Of a stretch of 64,000 nt of DNA, positions 48,169 to 55,515 are shown piece after piece. Source of the DNA: Oceanicoccus sagamiensis. Lineage in GTDB: Bacteria > Pseudomonadota > Gammaproteobacteria > Pseudomonadales > Dasaniaceae. The notes under the pieces are model-generated. The model did no database searches. It was not told the origin of the DNA and was given only the letters and a program-made list of their open reading frames with translations. Position numbers and translations under genes: made by a program. The stretch spans positions 2,108,001 through 2,172,000 of the forward strand of contig NZ_CP019343.1 of the NCBI RefSeq assembly GCF_002117105.1. The letters are read 5' to 3'. Within the stretch, counting starts at the first letter, position 1. Each line of letters begins with the position of its first letter.

Positions 48169-48227
48169 GGTGGAATATATTCCACCCTACGGTGTTGTGT
48201 GATTTGTAGGGTGGAATGTATTCCACC
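48169..48227. repeat. Paired intergenic palindrome, copy 9 (reversed arrangement, AATATATT core)
   Basis: First arm GGTGGAATATATTCCACC + CTAC, 15-bp spacer, then GTAG and the second arm GGTGGAATGTATTCCACC. A variant core (GGAATATATTCC) replaces GGATTATAATCC. It sits between hslV and hslU, inside the operon. Confidence 0.92.
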
Positions 48228-48235
48228 AAACGTGC

Positions 48236-48778
48236 CTATTGGCAATCTAATTCTTCGATAGTGCGGTTGTGGTTGGTATAGACACAAATATCACCAGCGA
48301 TCGCCAGACCTTTTTCGACAATATCTCTGGCGCTCAGTTCGGTGTTTTCCAATAATGCTTTAGCGGCCGATTGTGCAAAGGGGCCGCCGGAGCCGATGGC
48401 AATTAAATTATCTTCAGGCTCGATAACATCACCGTTACCGGTAATGACCAGAGAGGTGGTTTTATCGGCCACCGCCAACAAGGCCTCCAGTTGCCGCAGT
48501 GAGCGCTCAGTTCGCCACATTTTGGCCAGCTCTACGGCGGCCCGGGTCAGGTGGCCCTGGTATTTTTCCAGCTGGGCTTCAAATAGCTCAAACAGGGTAA
48601 AGGCGTCGGCGGTACCGCCGGCAAAACCAGCAATAACTTGCTCGTTATAGAGGCGGCGCACTTTACGCGCATTGCCTTTCATTACGGTATTACCCATAGA
48701 AACCTGTCCGTCGCCGCCGATAACGACCTGGCCGTTGCGGCGAACAGAGAGAATGGTGGTGCCTCGATATTGATCCAA
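48236..48778 (-). CDS. hslV: HslV, peptidase subunit of the HslVU protease
   Basis: Proteasome-related threonine peptidase, 180 residues. The N-terminus is MDQYRG followed by [19 protein letters not shown]; the catalytic Thr is residue 7, so a six-residue propeptide must be removed, as in several other bacterial HslV proteins (E. coli has only the initiator Met). [16 protein letters not shown] and the [20 protein letters not shown] segment, and the Gly/Ser-rich [16 protein letters not shown], are all present. It is the first gene of the hslVU unit and is separated from the upstream SPOR gene by a palindrome pair. Confidence 0.98.
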   Translation of the reverse strand: MDQYRGTTILSVRRNGQVVIGGDGQVSMGNTVMKGNARKVRRLYNEQVIAGFAGGTADAFTLFELFEAQLEKYQGHLTRAAVELAKMWRTERSLRQLEALLAVADKTTSLVITGNGDVIEPEDNLIAIGSGGPFAQSAAKALLENTELSARDIVEKGLAIAGDICVYTNHNRTIEELDCQ

Positions 48779-48870
48779 GATGGCGTCCTCGTTGGGGATG
48801 CGGAATATATGCAGGGAATATGGGGGTGTTAGTGGTTGATTTCAAGTCCAGATTAGCGCTTTGGGGCAAT

Positions 48871-48938
48871 GTAGGTTGGATTAGCGGAGCGTAATCCGGC
48901 TGGGTGGTGGTGGATTACGCTCCGCTAATCCACCCTAC
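48871..48938. repeat. Paired intergenic palindrome, copy 10 (long-arm variant)
   Basis: Arms of about 27-30 bp that carry GGATTACGCTCCGCTAATCC instead of the short core. The arms are reverse complements apart from one base near the outer end. The outer base at 48938 is also the last base of the stop codon of the SPOR gene on the minus strand. Confidence 0.9.
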
Positions 48939-49495
48939 TAGTCTTCAGCTTTGCGCTTTAATAATAGCGTATCGATACCTTTGTCGATCAGGGTGCCGCG
49001 GGCCTTGGCCAGTTGTGAGCGGTCCTCAAAGGGGCCGACCTGTACCCGGTGCCAGACATCGCCATTGGCAGAGGTAATCGCCTCGACGCGGGCATCCAGA
49101 CCGAGCAGGATTAGCTGGGCTCTGAGGCGATCGCCATCCTCGGCTTTCTTAAAGGAGCCTGCCTGCAAGATATAAACGGTGGCTTCAGGGGGCTGATTGC
49201 CGGTTTCTTCCTGCTCAACTTCTACAATCACTTCTCGCTCGGGTAGCAAGGTATAGAAATCAAATTGAGTGGCGATGGTTTTAACATCATCGGCGGCTTT
49301 TTCAACCGTATTACTGAGTTCGGCCGGGGCTTCTTCCGGGGTGATATCGGCCAGATACGCTAAAAAGCTAATAAATAAGCCGGTCACGATACCGGTAAAT
49401 AACCACACCCAACCGGGCACCTGGCTCTTGCTTTTGGTCTTGCGTGGTTTTTTCTTTTTAGTCGCCTTGGGCTTTTTGGCGAAATCGTGGGTCAT
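48938..49495 (-). CDS. SPOR-domain membrane protein (FtsN-like)
   Basis: 185-residue bitopic inner-membrane protein: a Lys-rich cytoplasmic start (AKKPKATKKKKPRKTKSK), a membrane segment at about 29-48 (VWLFTGIVTGLFISFLAYLA), a periplasmic linker, and a C-terminal SPOR domain (about 105-180, VYILQAGSFKKAEDGDRLRA, WHRVQVGPFEDRSQLAKARG) that binds denuded septal peptidoglycan. Order and topology match the FtsN-like gene found between argS and hslV in many gammaproteobacteria, so a cell-division role is likely, although the essential FtsN region is not discernible. It starts 19 bases from the argS stop on the same strand. Confidence 0.88.
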   Translation of the reverse strand: MTHDFAKKPKATKKKKPRKTKSKSQVPGWVWLFTGIVTGLFISFLAYLADITPEEAPAELSNTVEKAADDVKTIATQFDFYTLLPEREVIVEVEQEETGNQPPEATVYILQAGSFKKAEDGDRLRAQLILLGLDARVEAITSANGDVWHRVQVGPFEDRSQLAKARGTLIDKGIDTLLLKRKAED

Positions 49496-49514
49496 AACAG
49501 CTTAATCTTCCAGG

Positions 49515-51209
49515 TTACATTTCTGTGGGCGCCGAAACGCCCAATAAGCTTAGACCATTTTCAATAACCTGCCGTACCGCTTCGCTTAAACTGAGGCGAG
49601 CATTCCGCAAGTTGTTATCGTCGATTAACATTTTATGGGCATTGTAATAGCTGTGAAAATCACCGGCTAATTCCCGCAGGTAGTTAGCCACCACATGGGG
49701 CTCGCAGTTATTGGCTGCATTGCTAATTAACTCAGGGTAGGCGGCCAATTTATTCAGCAGGGCTTTTTCCGCATCTTCCGTCAATAGTTCCAGCGTGTTG
49801 ATATCGCTTGCTGACCAGCTCCAGCCATTATCAGCCAGTTTGCGCTGCATACTGCAAACACGGGCATGGGCGTACTGAATATAATAGACGGGATTATCGT
49901 TGCTTTGCGATACAGCTAAATCAATATCAAAGGTGAGCTGTGAGGTGGTCGCCCTGGCCGCTAAAAAGTAACGGGTAGCATCTTTGCCCACTTCGTCGAT
50001 TAAGTCGCGAATAGTGACATAGCTACCGGCGCGTTTAGAAATTTTTACTTCTTCGCCGCCGCGCATTACCATCACCATTTGGTGTAGTACATATTCTGGC
50101 CAGTCTTTAGGAATAGCCTGCCCCTGATGTTGGCTAACCGCTTGTATACCCGCGCGAACGCGGGTGATGGTGCTGTGATGGTCGGCGCCTTGTTCGTTAA
50201 CCACACGTTCAAAACCGCGTTGCCATTTATTCAGGTGGTAGGCGACGTCCGGCACAAAATAGGTATAGCCGCCCTCTGATTTACGCATGACACGGTCTTT
50301 ATCGTCACCGAAGTCGGTGGTTTTTAACCATAGGGCACCATCTTTTTCATAGGTGTGGCCGCTATCGATTAACAGTTGTACGGTTTTTTCTACATCGCCA
50401 TCGGCGTATAGGGCCGACTCTAAATAATAAACATCAAAGTCGACGCCAAAGGCTTTCAGGTCGAGGTCTTGCTCGCGGCGTAAGTAGGCCACGGCAAAAT
50501 CGCGAATGGCGTCACTGTCCTCTGCATCGCCCGCACCGACTACATGCTTGTCTTCTGCATCGATGGTTTCTTTTGCCATATAGGATTTGGCGACATCAAT
50601 AATATAGTCACCGCGATAGCCGTCTTCGGGCCAACTCTTATCGTCTGGCCCTAAACCTTTGCAGCGCGCTTGAACGGAGCCCGCGAGGTTGTTAATTTGC
50701 TGGCCAGCATCGTTATAATAAAATTCTGCCGTTACATTCCAGCCATCCGCTTCTAATAAGCGGCAAATACTATCGCCAACGGCGGCGCCGCGGCCATGGC
50801 CAACATGCAGTGGGCCGGTTGGGTTGGCGGAAACAAATTCCACCTGCACTTTTTTACCGGCGCCTTTGTTAGAGCGGCCAAAGTTTTTACCCTGGCTGAG
50901 AATATCTTTAACCACCGCGGTGGCTGCGGCTTCATTTAAAAAGAAGTTAATAAAACCGGGGCCGGCGATTTCTGCCTTGGTCAGTTTTTCTGAGGCAGGC
51001 AGGGCATCGATAATTAATTGGGCGATATCGCGGGGTGGTTTTTTCGCTGCTTTTGCCAGTGTCATGGCAATATTGCTGGCAAGATCACCATGGGCTTTAT
51101 CCCTGGTGCGGTCGATGGCAACGCGGGGCTCGACATCGGCGGGCAGGTCGCCATTATCGATCATGGTGTTAAGGGCGGCGTTAATCAGGTCAGCAATATG
51201 GTCTTTCAT
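49515..51209 (-). CDS. argS: Arginyl-tRNA synthetase
   Basis: Class I aminoacyl-tRNA synthetase, 564 residues. The N-terminal Add1 domain (about 1-110) recognises the tRNA elbow; the HIGH-like motif is in [19 protein letters not shown] (about 121-140), the KMSKS-like motif is [12 protein letters not shown] (about 350) and the helical anticodon-binding domain ends with [11 protein letters not shown]. It is shorter than the E. coli enzyme (577) but complete. It is the second gene after priA in the expected order; a cupin gene and a palindrome pair separate it from priA. Confidence 0.97.
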   Translation of the reverse strand: MKDHIADLINAALNTMIDNGDLPADVEPRVAIDRTRDKAHGDLASNIAMTLAKAAKKPPRDIAQLIIDALPASEKLTKAEIAGPGFINFFLNEAAATAVVKDILSQGKNFGRSNKGAGKKVQVEFVSANPTGPLHVGHGRGAAVGDSICRLLEADGWNVTAEFYYNDAGQQINNLAGSVQARCKGLGPDDKSWPEDGYRGDYIIDVAKSYMAKETIDAEDKHVVGAGDAEDSDAIRDFAVAYLRREQDLDLKAFGVDFDVYYLESALYADGDVEKTVQLLIDSGHTYEKDGALWLKTTDFGDDKDRVMRKSEGGYTYFVPDVAYHLNKWQRGFERVVNEQGADHHSTITRVRAGIQAVSQHQGQAIPKDWPEYVLHQMVMVMRGGEEVKISKRAGSYVTIRDLIDEVGKDATRYFLAARATTSQLTFDIDLAVSQSNDNPVYYIQYAHARVCSMQRKLADNGWSWSASDINTLELLTEDAEKALLNKLAAYPELISNAANNCEPHVVANYLRELAGDFHSYYNAHKMLIDDNNLRNARLSLSEAVRQVIENGLSLLGVSAPTEM

Positions 51210-51346
51210 TGGGTTCCGGAGAGTTAGTCAGTTTTAGAACGGCAAGGGCGCGTATTATCCAGATTTTAGGGGAGCTAAGCCACCTTTTATAGGTCTGTCT
51301 GCACATGTGGTAAATACCGTTAATAAAATCAGGTGTATGGCGTTTT

Positions 51347-51417
51347 GTAGGGTGGATTATAATCCACCAAGGTCCCACCCGAAGCGGTTGTGATCGGTGG
51401 ATTATAATCCACCCTAC
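51347..51417. repeat. Paired intergenic palindrome, copy 11
   Basis: Both arms carry the core GGTGGATTATAATCCACC, with outer GTAG and CTAC and a 27-bp spacer. It lies between the cupin gene and argS. Confidence 0.94.
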
Positions 51418-51433
51418 AGCGGGAACGACGAAC

Positions 51434-51805
51434 TTAAGAGGTGGCGGGTTCAAAGATGACATAGACCTTTTTACAGGTTTCTACGACTTCCCACTCCCCT
51501 TGAAACCCGGCGGGAATCACAAATTTTGTACCTGCTTCAAGCACCTGCTCATTGCCATCGCTATCGCGCAAAATCGACTTTCCAGCCAAAATTTCGCAAT
51601 ACTCAAACTCGGTATAACTCACTTTCCAGCAGCCCACTTCCCCCTGCCAGACACCGGTATGAAACTGATTGCTATCGTCACTAAAGTAATTCCAGGTCGT
51701 TTGCTGGGGGTTGCCCTTGATGCGTTTTTCCTCGGCGGCATGGTAGTCGTCGCGTTCGGCGGGGGATTGATCAAAAATAACCAGATTGGCATTGGTGATA
51801 GACAT
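51434..51805 (-). CDS. Cupin-domain protein (DUF861 / (S)-ureidoglycine aminohydrolase-like cupin)
   Basis: 123-residue single-domain cupin. The segments GVWQGEVGCWKVSYTEFEYC, EILAGKSILRDSDGNEQVLE and AGTKFVIPAGFQGEWEVVET match the family often named cupin_3 or DUF861. The metal-binding His residues usual in enzymatic cupins are not evident, so it may bind a small molecule without catalysis. It lies between priA and argS on the same strand, a position where most relatives have no gene, suggesting local acquisition. Confidence 0.87.
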   Translation of the reverse strand: MSITNANLVIFDQSPAERDDYHAAEEKRIKGNPQQTTWNYFSDDSNQFHTGVWQGEVGCWKVSYTEFEYCEILAGKSILRDSDGNEQVLEAGTKFVIPAGFQGEWEVVETCKKVYVIFEPATS

Positions 51806-51825
51806 AGTGGTGTCCTGTTTAAGGG

Positions 51826-54024
51826 TTAAAACATATCGCTGGGGTCGACATCGATTGACCAGCGGACTTTATTGGCTAAAGGGTGTTGTTCTGCCAGTGA
51901 GCAGAGTTGTTGCAGGGTGCGGTGTAAGGGTTTGCGCTGGTCGGCGCGAATTAACAGCTGAGCTCTGAACCGGCCGGCCTTTCGTGTCATGGGTGCAGGC
52001 AGTGGCCCAAATACCTGACAGCCGCTGTGGTCTACCCAGCCTCTCAGGTCCTGCAATAGGGCTTCGGCTTGTTCGAGGTTATTAGCCTCGGCTCGCAGCA
52101 GCGCAAGGTGAGCAAAGGGTGGCAGGCCGCTGGCCTGGCGTTCACTGAGTATGGCTCTGGCATAGTGATGATAGCTGTCATTGACCAGGCTGGTAATCAG
52201 GGGGTGCTCGGGTTGGTGGGTCTGGATGATGACTTTACCGGCTTTGGCTTCCCGGCCCGCTCTGCCGGCGACCTGTACTAATAGCTGTCCCATTTTTTCC
52301 GGGCCGCGAAAATCGGCGCTAAATAAGCCGCCGTCGGCATCCAGCACGGCAACTAAGGTGACATCGGGGAAGTGGTGGCCCTTGGCCAGCATCTGGGTGC
52401 CCACCAGGATACAGGGCTCCCCCTTATGTACCTCGGCAACCAGTTGTTGCATCGCCTGCTTACGGGAGGTGGTATCGCGGTCGATGCGCTTGATATCGGT
52501 GGATGGGAACAGGCGTTTTAGGGCTTGTTCGCTGCGCTCGGTGCCTGAGCCGCGAAAGTCTAATTGTGTGCCGTTACACTCCGGGCATTGATGGGGCAGG
52601 GCAGCCTGGCTTTCGCAGTGATGACAGCGCAACAGCCGCTGCTGGAAATGTACTGTCATTCTGGCGTCGCAGAGCTGGCATTGGGCCACATAGCCGCAGT
52701 CGTGGCACATTAGCATTGGGGAAAAGCCACGGCGGTTAATAAAGACCAGGACCTGATTGCCACGTTTGATCTCATTGCCAATGGCGCTAATCAGGGCAGG
52801 GCTAAAGCCATCTTCCATCGGAGCGTGGCGAATATCCAGTAGCTCGAATGCGGGGGCGCTTGCCCCAGTGGCTCGCGACTTTAATGGCAGATGATGGTAG
52901 CGACCTTGCAGGGCATTATTGAGGGTTTCGAGGCTTGGCGTGGCTGAGCCTAATACGATGGGGCACTGCTCATCGGCGGCCCGTTTAATAGCAATATCTC
53001 TGGCGGAATAGCGAAAGCCATCCTGCTGTTTAAAGGAGCTATCATGCTCTTCGTCGATAATAACCAGCCCTAAATTGGCAGTCGCGGTAAATACCGCTGA
53101 GCGTGTACCGAGAATAATACCGGCCTCGCCGGATTGCGCATGCTGCCATGCTAGTAAGCGCTCCCGATCAGTAAGACCTGAGTGCAGTGTGACAATAGGG
53201 CAGTTAAAGCGATTGTTAAAGCGGCTCAGTGTCTGTGGTGTTAAACCAATTTCGGGGATAAGCACCAGCGCCTGTTGCTGCCGTTTAAGGCATTGCTCAA
53301 TCAGTTGCAGATAGACTTCGGTCTTGCCGCTGCCGGTAACCCCTTCCAGTAAATAGCATTGAAACCCTGTGTTGGCGTGGATGGTATCTACCGCCCTTTT
53401 TTGCTCGTGGTTGAGCTTCAGGTGGGGAGATTTTAAGCAGTCTTGTTGGTGGTCATAGGGCTCTGCCAGCACCTCAACCCGTTCAATCAGCCCCTTTTCG
53501 ATCAGGGCTTTGCAGGTTGCCTGACTAATAGCCGCATTATCCAGTTGTACTCGATTAAGGCGGCCTTGCTGCTGTAGTAACCCCAATAGCTGCGCTTGTT
53601 TGGCTGCTCGCTTCAGTGCGCCTTCGGGCAGGCCTTTGCCTTCGGTGGTAAGTTGCCAGTGGCTCTGCGTTTGGGGGATTAACGCTTCGCCTTTGCGCAG
53701 CAGGTTTGGGATGGCATTGGCAAAGGCATCACCCAATGGGTGTTGGTAATAGCTGGCCGCCCACTGGCTTAGTGAGAGTAGTTTATCCGTCAGTATAGGG
53801 TGCTGATCCAGCACTTTGGTGACTCGCTTGATCTTGCTGGGGTCGATATCGGTGCTTGCTTTGGTGGCTAATAGAATGCCAATAAGCTTGCGGTTGCCAA
53901 AGGGGGCTTCAATGCGCACGCCTGCTGGCAAGGCCGCCACGGTTTCGTCATCCATAGCCTCTGGCGGCAGGTAGTCAAAGCTGCGACGCAGTGGTGTGGG
54001 CATGGCCAGGGTAAGTATGGGCAT
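51826..54024 (-). CDS. priA: Primosomal protein N' (PriA helicase)
   Basis: 3'-5' helicase that restarts stalled replication forks; 732 residues. The N-terminal DNA-binding domain has RRSFDYLPPE and GVRIEAPFGNRKLIGI; the helicase core has Walker A LEGVTGSGKTEVYLQLIE (about 225), the DEAH-like box VIIDEEHDSSFKQQ and GTRSAVFTATANLGLV. The eight Zn-binding Cys are in MCHDCGYVAQCQLCDARM and LRCHHCESQ with PHQCPECNG. Motif VI (VQVAGRAGREAKAGKVIIQT) is intact. No priB is present near rpsF. The gene starts a minus-strand run leading through the cupin, argS, SPOR and hslVU genes. Confidence 0.98.
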   Translation of the reverse strand: MPILTLAMPTPLRRSFDYLPPEAMDDETVAALPAGVRIEAPFGNRKLIGILLATKASTDIDPSKIKRVTKVLDQHPILTDKLLSLSQWAASYYQHPLGDAFANAIPNLLRKGEALIPQTQSHWQLTTEGKGLPEGALKRAAKQAQLLGLLQQQGRLNRVQLDNAAISQATCKALIEKGLIERVEVLAEPYDHQQDCLKSPHLKLNHEQKRAVDTIHANTGFQCYLLEGVTGSGKTEVYLQLIEQCLKRQQQALVLIPEIGLTPQTLSRFNNRFNCPIVTLHSGLTDRERLLAWQHAQSGEAGIILGTRSAVFTATANLGLVIIDEEHDSSFKQQDGFRYSARDIAIKRAADEQCPIVLGSATPSLETLNNALQGRYHHLPLKSRATGASAPAFELLDIRHAPMEDGFSPALISAIGNEIKRGNQVLVFINRRGFSPMLMCHDCGYVAQCQLCDARMTVHFQQRLLRCHHCESQAALPHQCPECNGTQLDFRGSGTERSEQALKRLFPSTDIKRIDRDTTSRKQAMQQLVAEVHKGEPCILVGTQMLAKGHHFPDVTLVAVLDADGGLFSADFRGPEKMGQLLVQVAGRAGREAKAGKVIIQTHQPEHPLITSLVNDSYHHYARAILSERQASGLPPFAHLALLRAEANNLEQAEALLQDLRGWVDHSGCQVFGPLPAPMTRKAGRFRAQLLIRADQRKPLHRTLQQLCSLAEQHPLANKVRWSIDVDPSDMF

Positions 54025-54272
54025 TACTGATCTAATTGTTGGCTGCTGGTGGCAAGGGAGGCTAGTGTAACAAAATTTAGCTTGTGCCAGTGTTGAATAA
54101 ATTAAGTTTAACTATTGATCAATCTTTCATAACCGGACATCAGGTGTCTGGTCGAATAACGGTAAGTGACTGTTTTATAGTGTGAATTTTTAACAAATAA
54201 GGATTAATACTTATGGGCAACCTGGCGCGATAACCCTATAGTGGCGTCAATTATTTAGCATCAGGTGTAGCA

Positions 54273-54662
54273 GTGGCATTTAAATTAGAGTGGAGCGGCA
54301 AAACAGTGAGTTGTCACTGGTCCGGCGTCGTTAAGGGCCATGATTTGGTCACAGCCAATCGGCTGATACATTCGGATGCCCGGTTTGATGACCTGCGTTA
54401 TATGCTCTTTTTGATGGCTGATATTGAGCAAGTGGATGTCACCATTGAAGATGTAGAAAAGCTGGCCGCTATGGGTATTGGTGCGGCCAAAAGCAATAGC
54501 AGCCTTCGCTGTGCCACCGTCTCGACGGATGATGATTGGTATGGCCTTTCCTCGTTTTACCAAATGCATATGGATGAAGCCGCAGGGCCATCCTGGTCTC
54601 TCGGTTTATTTAAGACCCGTGAAGCCGCTGAAGAGTGGCTGTTTGATGAGTGTTTTATTTAA
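54273..54662 (+). CDS. Small protein, paralogue of the 46044 gene (STAS-like fold suspected)
   Basis: 129-residue soluble protein beginning MAFKLEWSGKTVSCHWSGVV. It shares the DARFDD motif (about 36-41), the TIEDVEKLAAMGIGAAKSN helix and the C-terminal TREAAEEWL helix with the protein at 46044, at the same spacing. The upstream ATG choice is supported by the matching strand start in both. Function unknown; a regulatory domain related to SpoIIAA/STAS is a guess from the predicted pattern of strands and helices. Its 3' end overlaps the convergent hydrolase gene by eight bases. It is divergent from priA. Confidence 0.75.
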   Translation: MAFKLEWSGKTVSCHWSGVVKGHDLVTANRLIHSDARFDDLRYMLFLMADIEQVDVTIEDVEKLAAMGIGAAKSNSSLRCATVSTDDDWYGLSSFYQMHMDEAAGPSWSLGLFKTREAAEEWLFDECFI

Positions 54663-55392
54663 GCGCTAAGATCTGCTGGATAAATTGTTCGGTCCTTTGA
54701 TGGGCGAGGTTAATTTGCTCCAGGTGTTCAATGCTGGCGATCCCGTCAAAGAATTGGTGTGAATAGAGGGCAAAGTTTTTATGGTTTGCCCCGTTTATCT
54801 CGAAGTAAACCGTGGACAGGGGTAAGTGTTGTTTGGCGGTCTTAAATTTTTCCGGTGATAGCATGGGATCGTTAGTGCCGGAAATAAACAAAATCGGTAG
54901 GGGTATATGGGAAAAATCCTGCGGTATGCCGCCGGCCCATACCGTAACTCCCAGCGGGGCCTGACTGAGTTGATTGGCCACCGTTAAGGCGGTCAAGCCT
55001 CCCATCGAGTGCCCTAACAAAAACCATTGCTCGTTACCCATCTGCGGTAATTGTTGGGCGATGCGTTCAGACGATAATGCCGATAATCGTATTACCCCAC
55101 TGGGTATCCAGACTTTATAGCCGCGGCTGGCAAAATATGCGGCTGTATAACTATAGCTTTTAGGTTTAATCAGCGCGCCATGAAGTATCAGTAAGCCATA
55201 GCCATTGGGTTGATGTGGGGTAAATAGCCAGTCGCCATTGTCCTGTTGTGCACTGGAAAATAAATCTCCTTGTAAATACTGATCGGCCTCTGCGGTAGGT
55301 TGGCCGTCTATCTGATACCACGCTAGTTGCACTGCTATAGCGATCAGTACAATGCCCAGTAAAAGTTTAAGCAGGCGTTTTGCAACAGACAT
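54655..55392 (-). CDS. Membrane-anchored alpha/beta hydrolase
   Basis: 245 residues with an N-terminal membrane anchor or uncleaved signal (about 5-25, LLKLLLGIVLIAIAVQLAWY). The hydrolase domain follows: the oxyanion region GLLILHGALIKPKSYS, the nucleophile elbow GHSMGG (Ser129), an acidic residue in SGTNDPMLSPE (Asp near 186) and the catalytic His in GANHKNFALYSH. Close to the hydrolase_5 / dienelactone-hydrolase type with periplasmic location. Substrate unknown. It is convergent with the 54273 gene and its start lies between that module and the TonB receptor gene. Confidence 0.86.
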   Translation of the reverse strand: MSVAKRLLKLLLGIVLIAIAVQLAWYQIDGQPTAEADQYLQGDLFSSAQQDNGDWLFTPHQPNGYGLLILHGALIKPKSYSYTAAYFASRGYKVWIPSGVIRLSALSSERIAQQLPQMGNEQWFLLGHSMGGLTALTVANQLSQAPLGVTVWAGGIPQDFSHIPLPILFISGTNDPMLSPEKFKTAKQHLPLSTVYFEINGANHKNFALYSHQFFDGIASIEHLEQINLAHQRTEQFIQQILALK

Positions 55393-55474
55393 AGGCGTAG
55401 ATATCCAAAAAAACGATTTGGGTTTATTCTACACAGCTTGCCGCTAGTAAAGAGATAAGAAATGTAATGGAGAG

Positions 55475-55508
55475 ATCAAGGTGGCTTTGCCAGCAAAGCC
55501 ACCTTGAT
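55475..55508. terminator. Perfect 15-bp hairpin between the TonB receptor and hydrolase genes
   Basis: ATCAAGGTGGCTTTG, loop CCAG, CAAAGCCACCTTGAT: a 15-base-pair perfect stem eight bases after the receptor stop codon. It lacks a strong T-run on the minus strand, so it could be a weak terminator or a 3' stabilising hairpin. Confidence 0.7.
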
Positions 55509-55515
55509 AAAGGGC

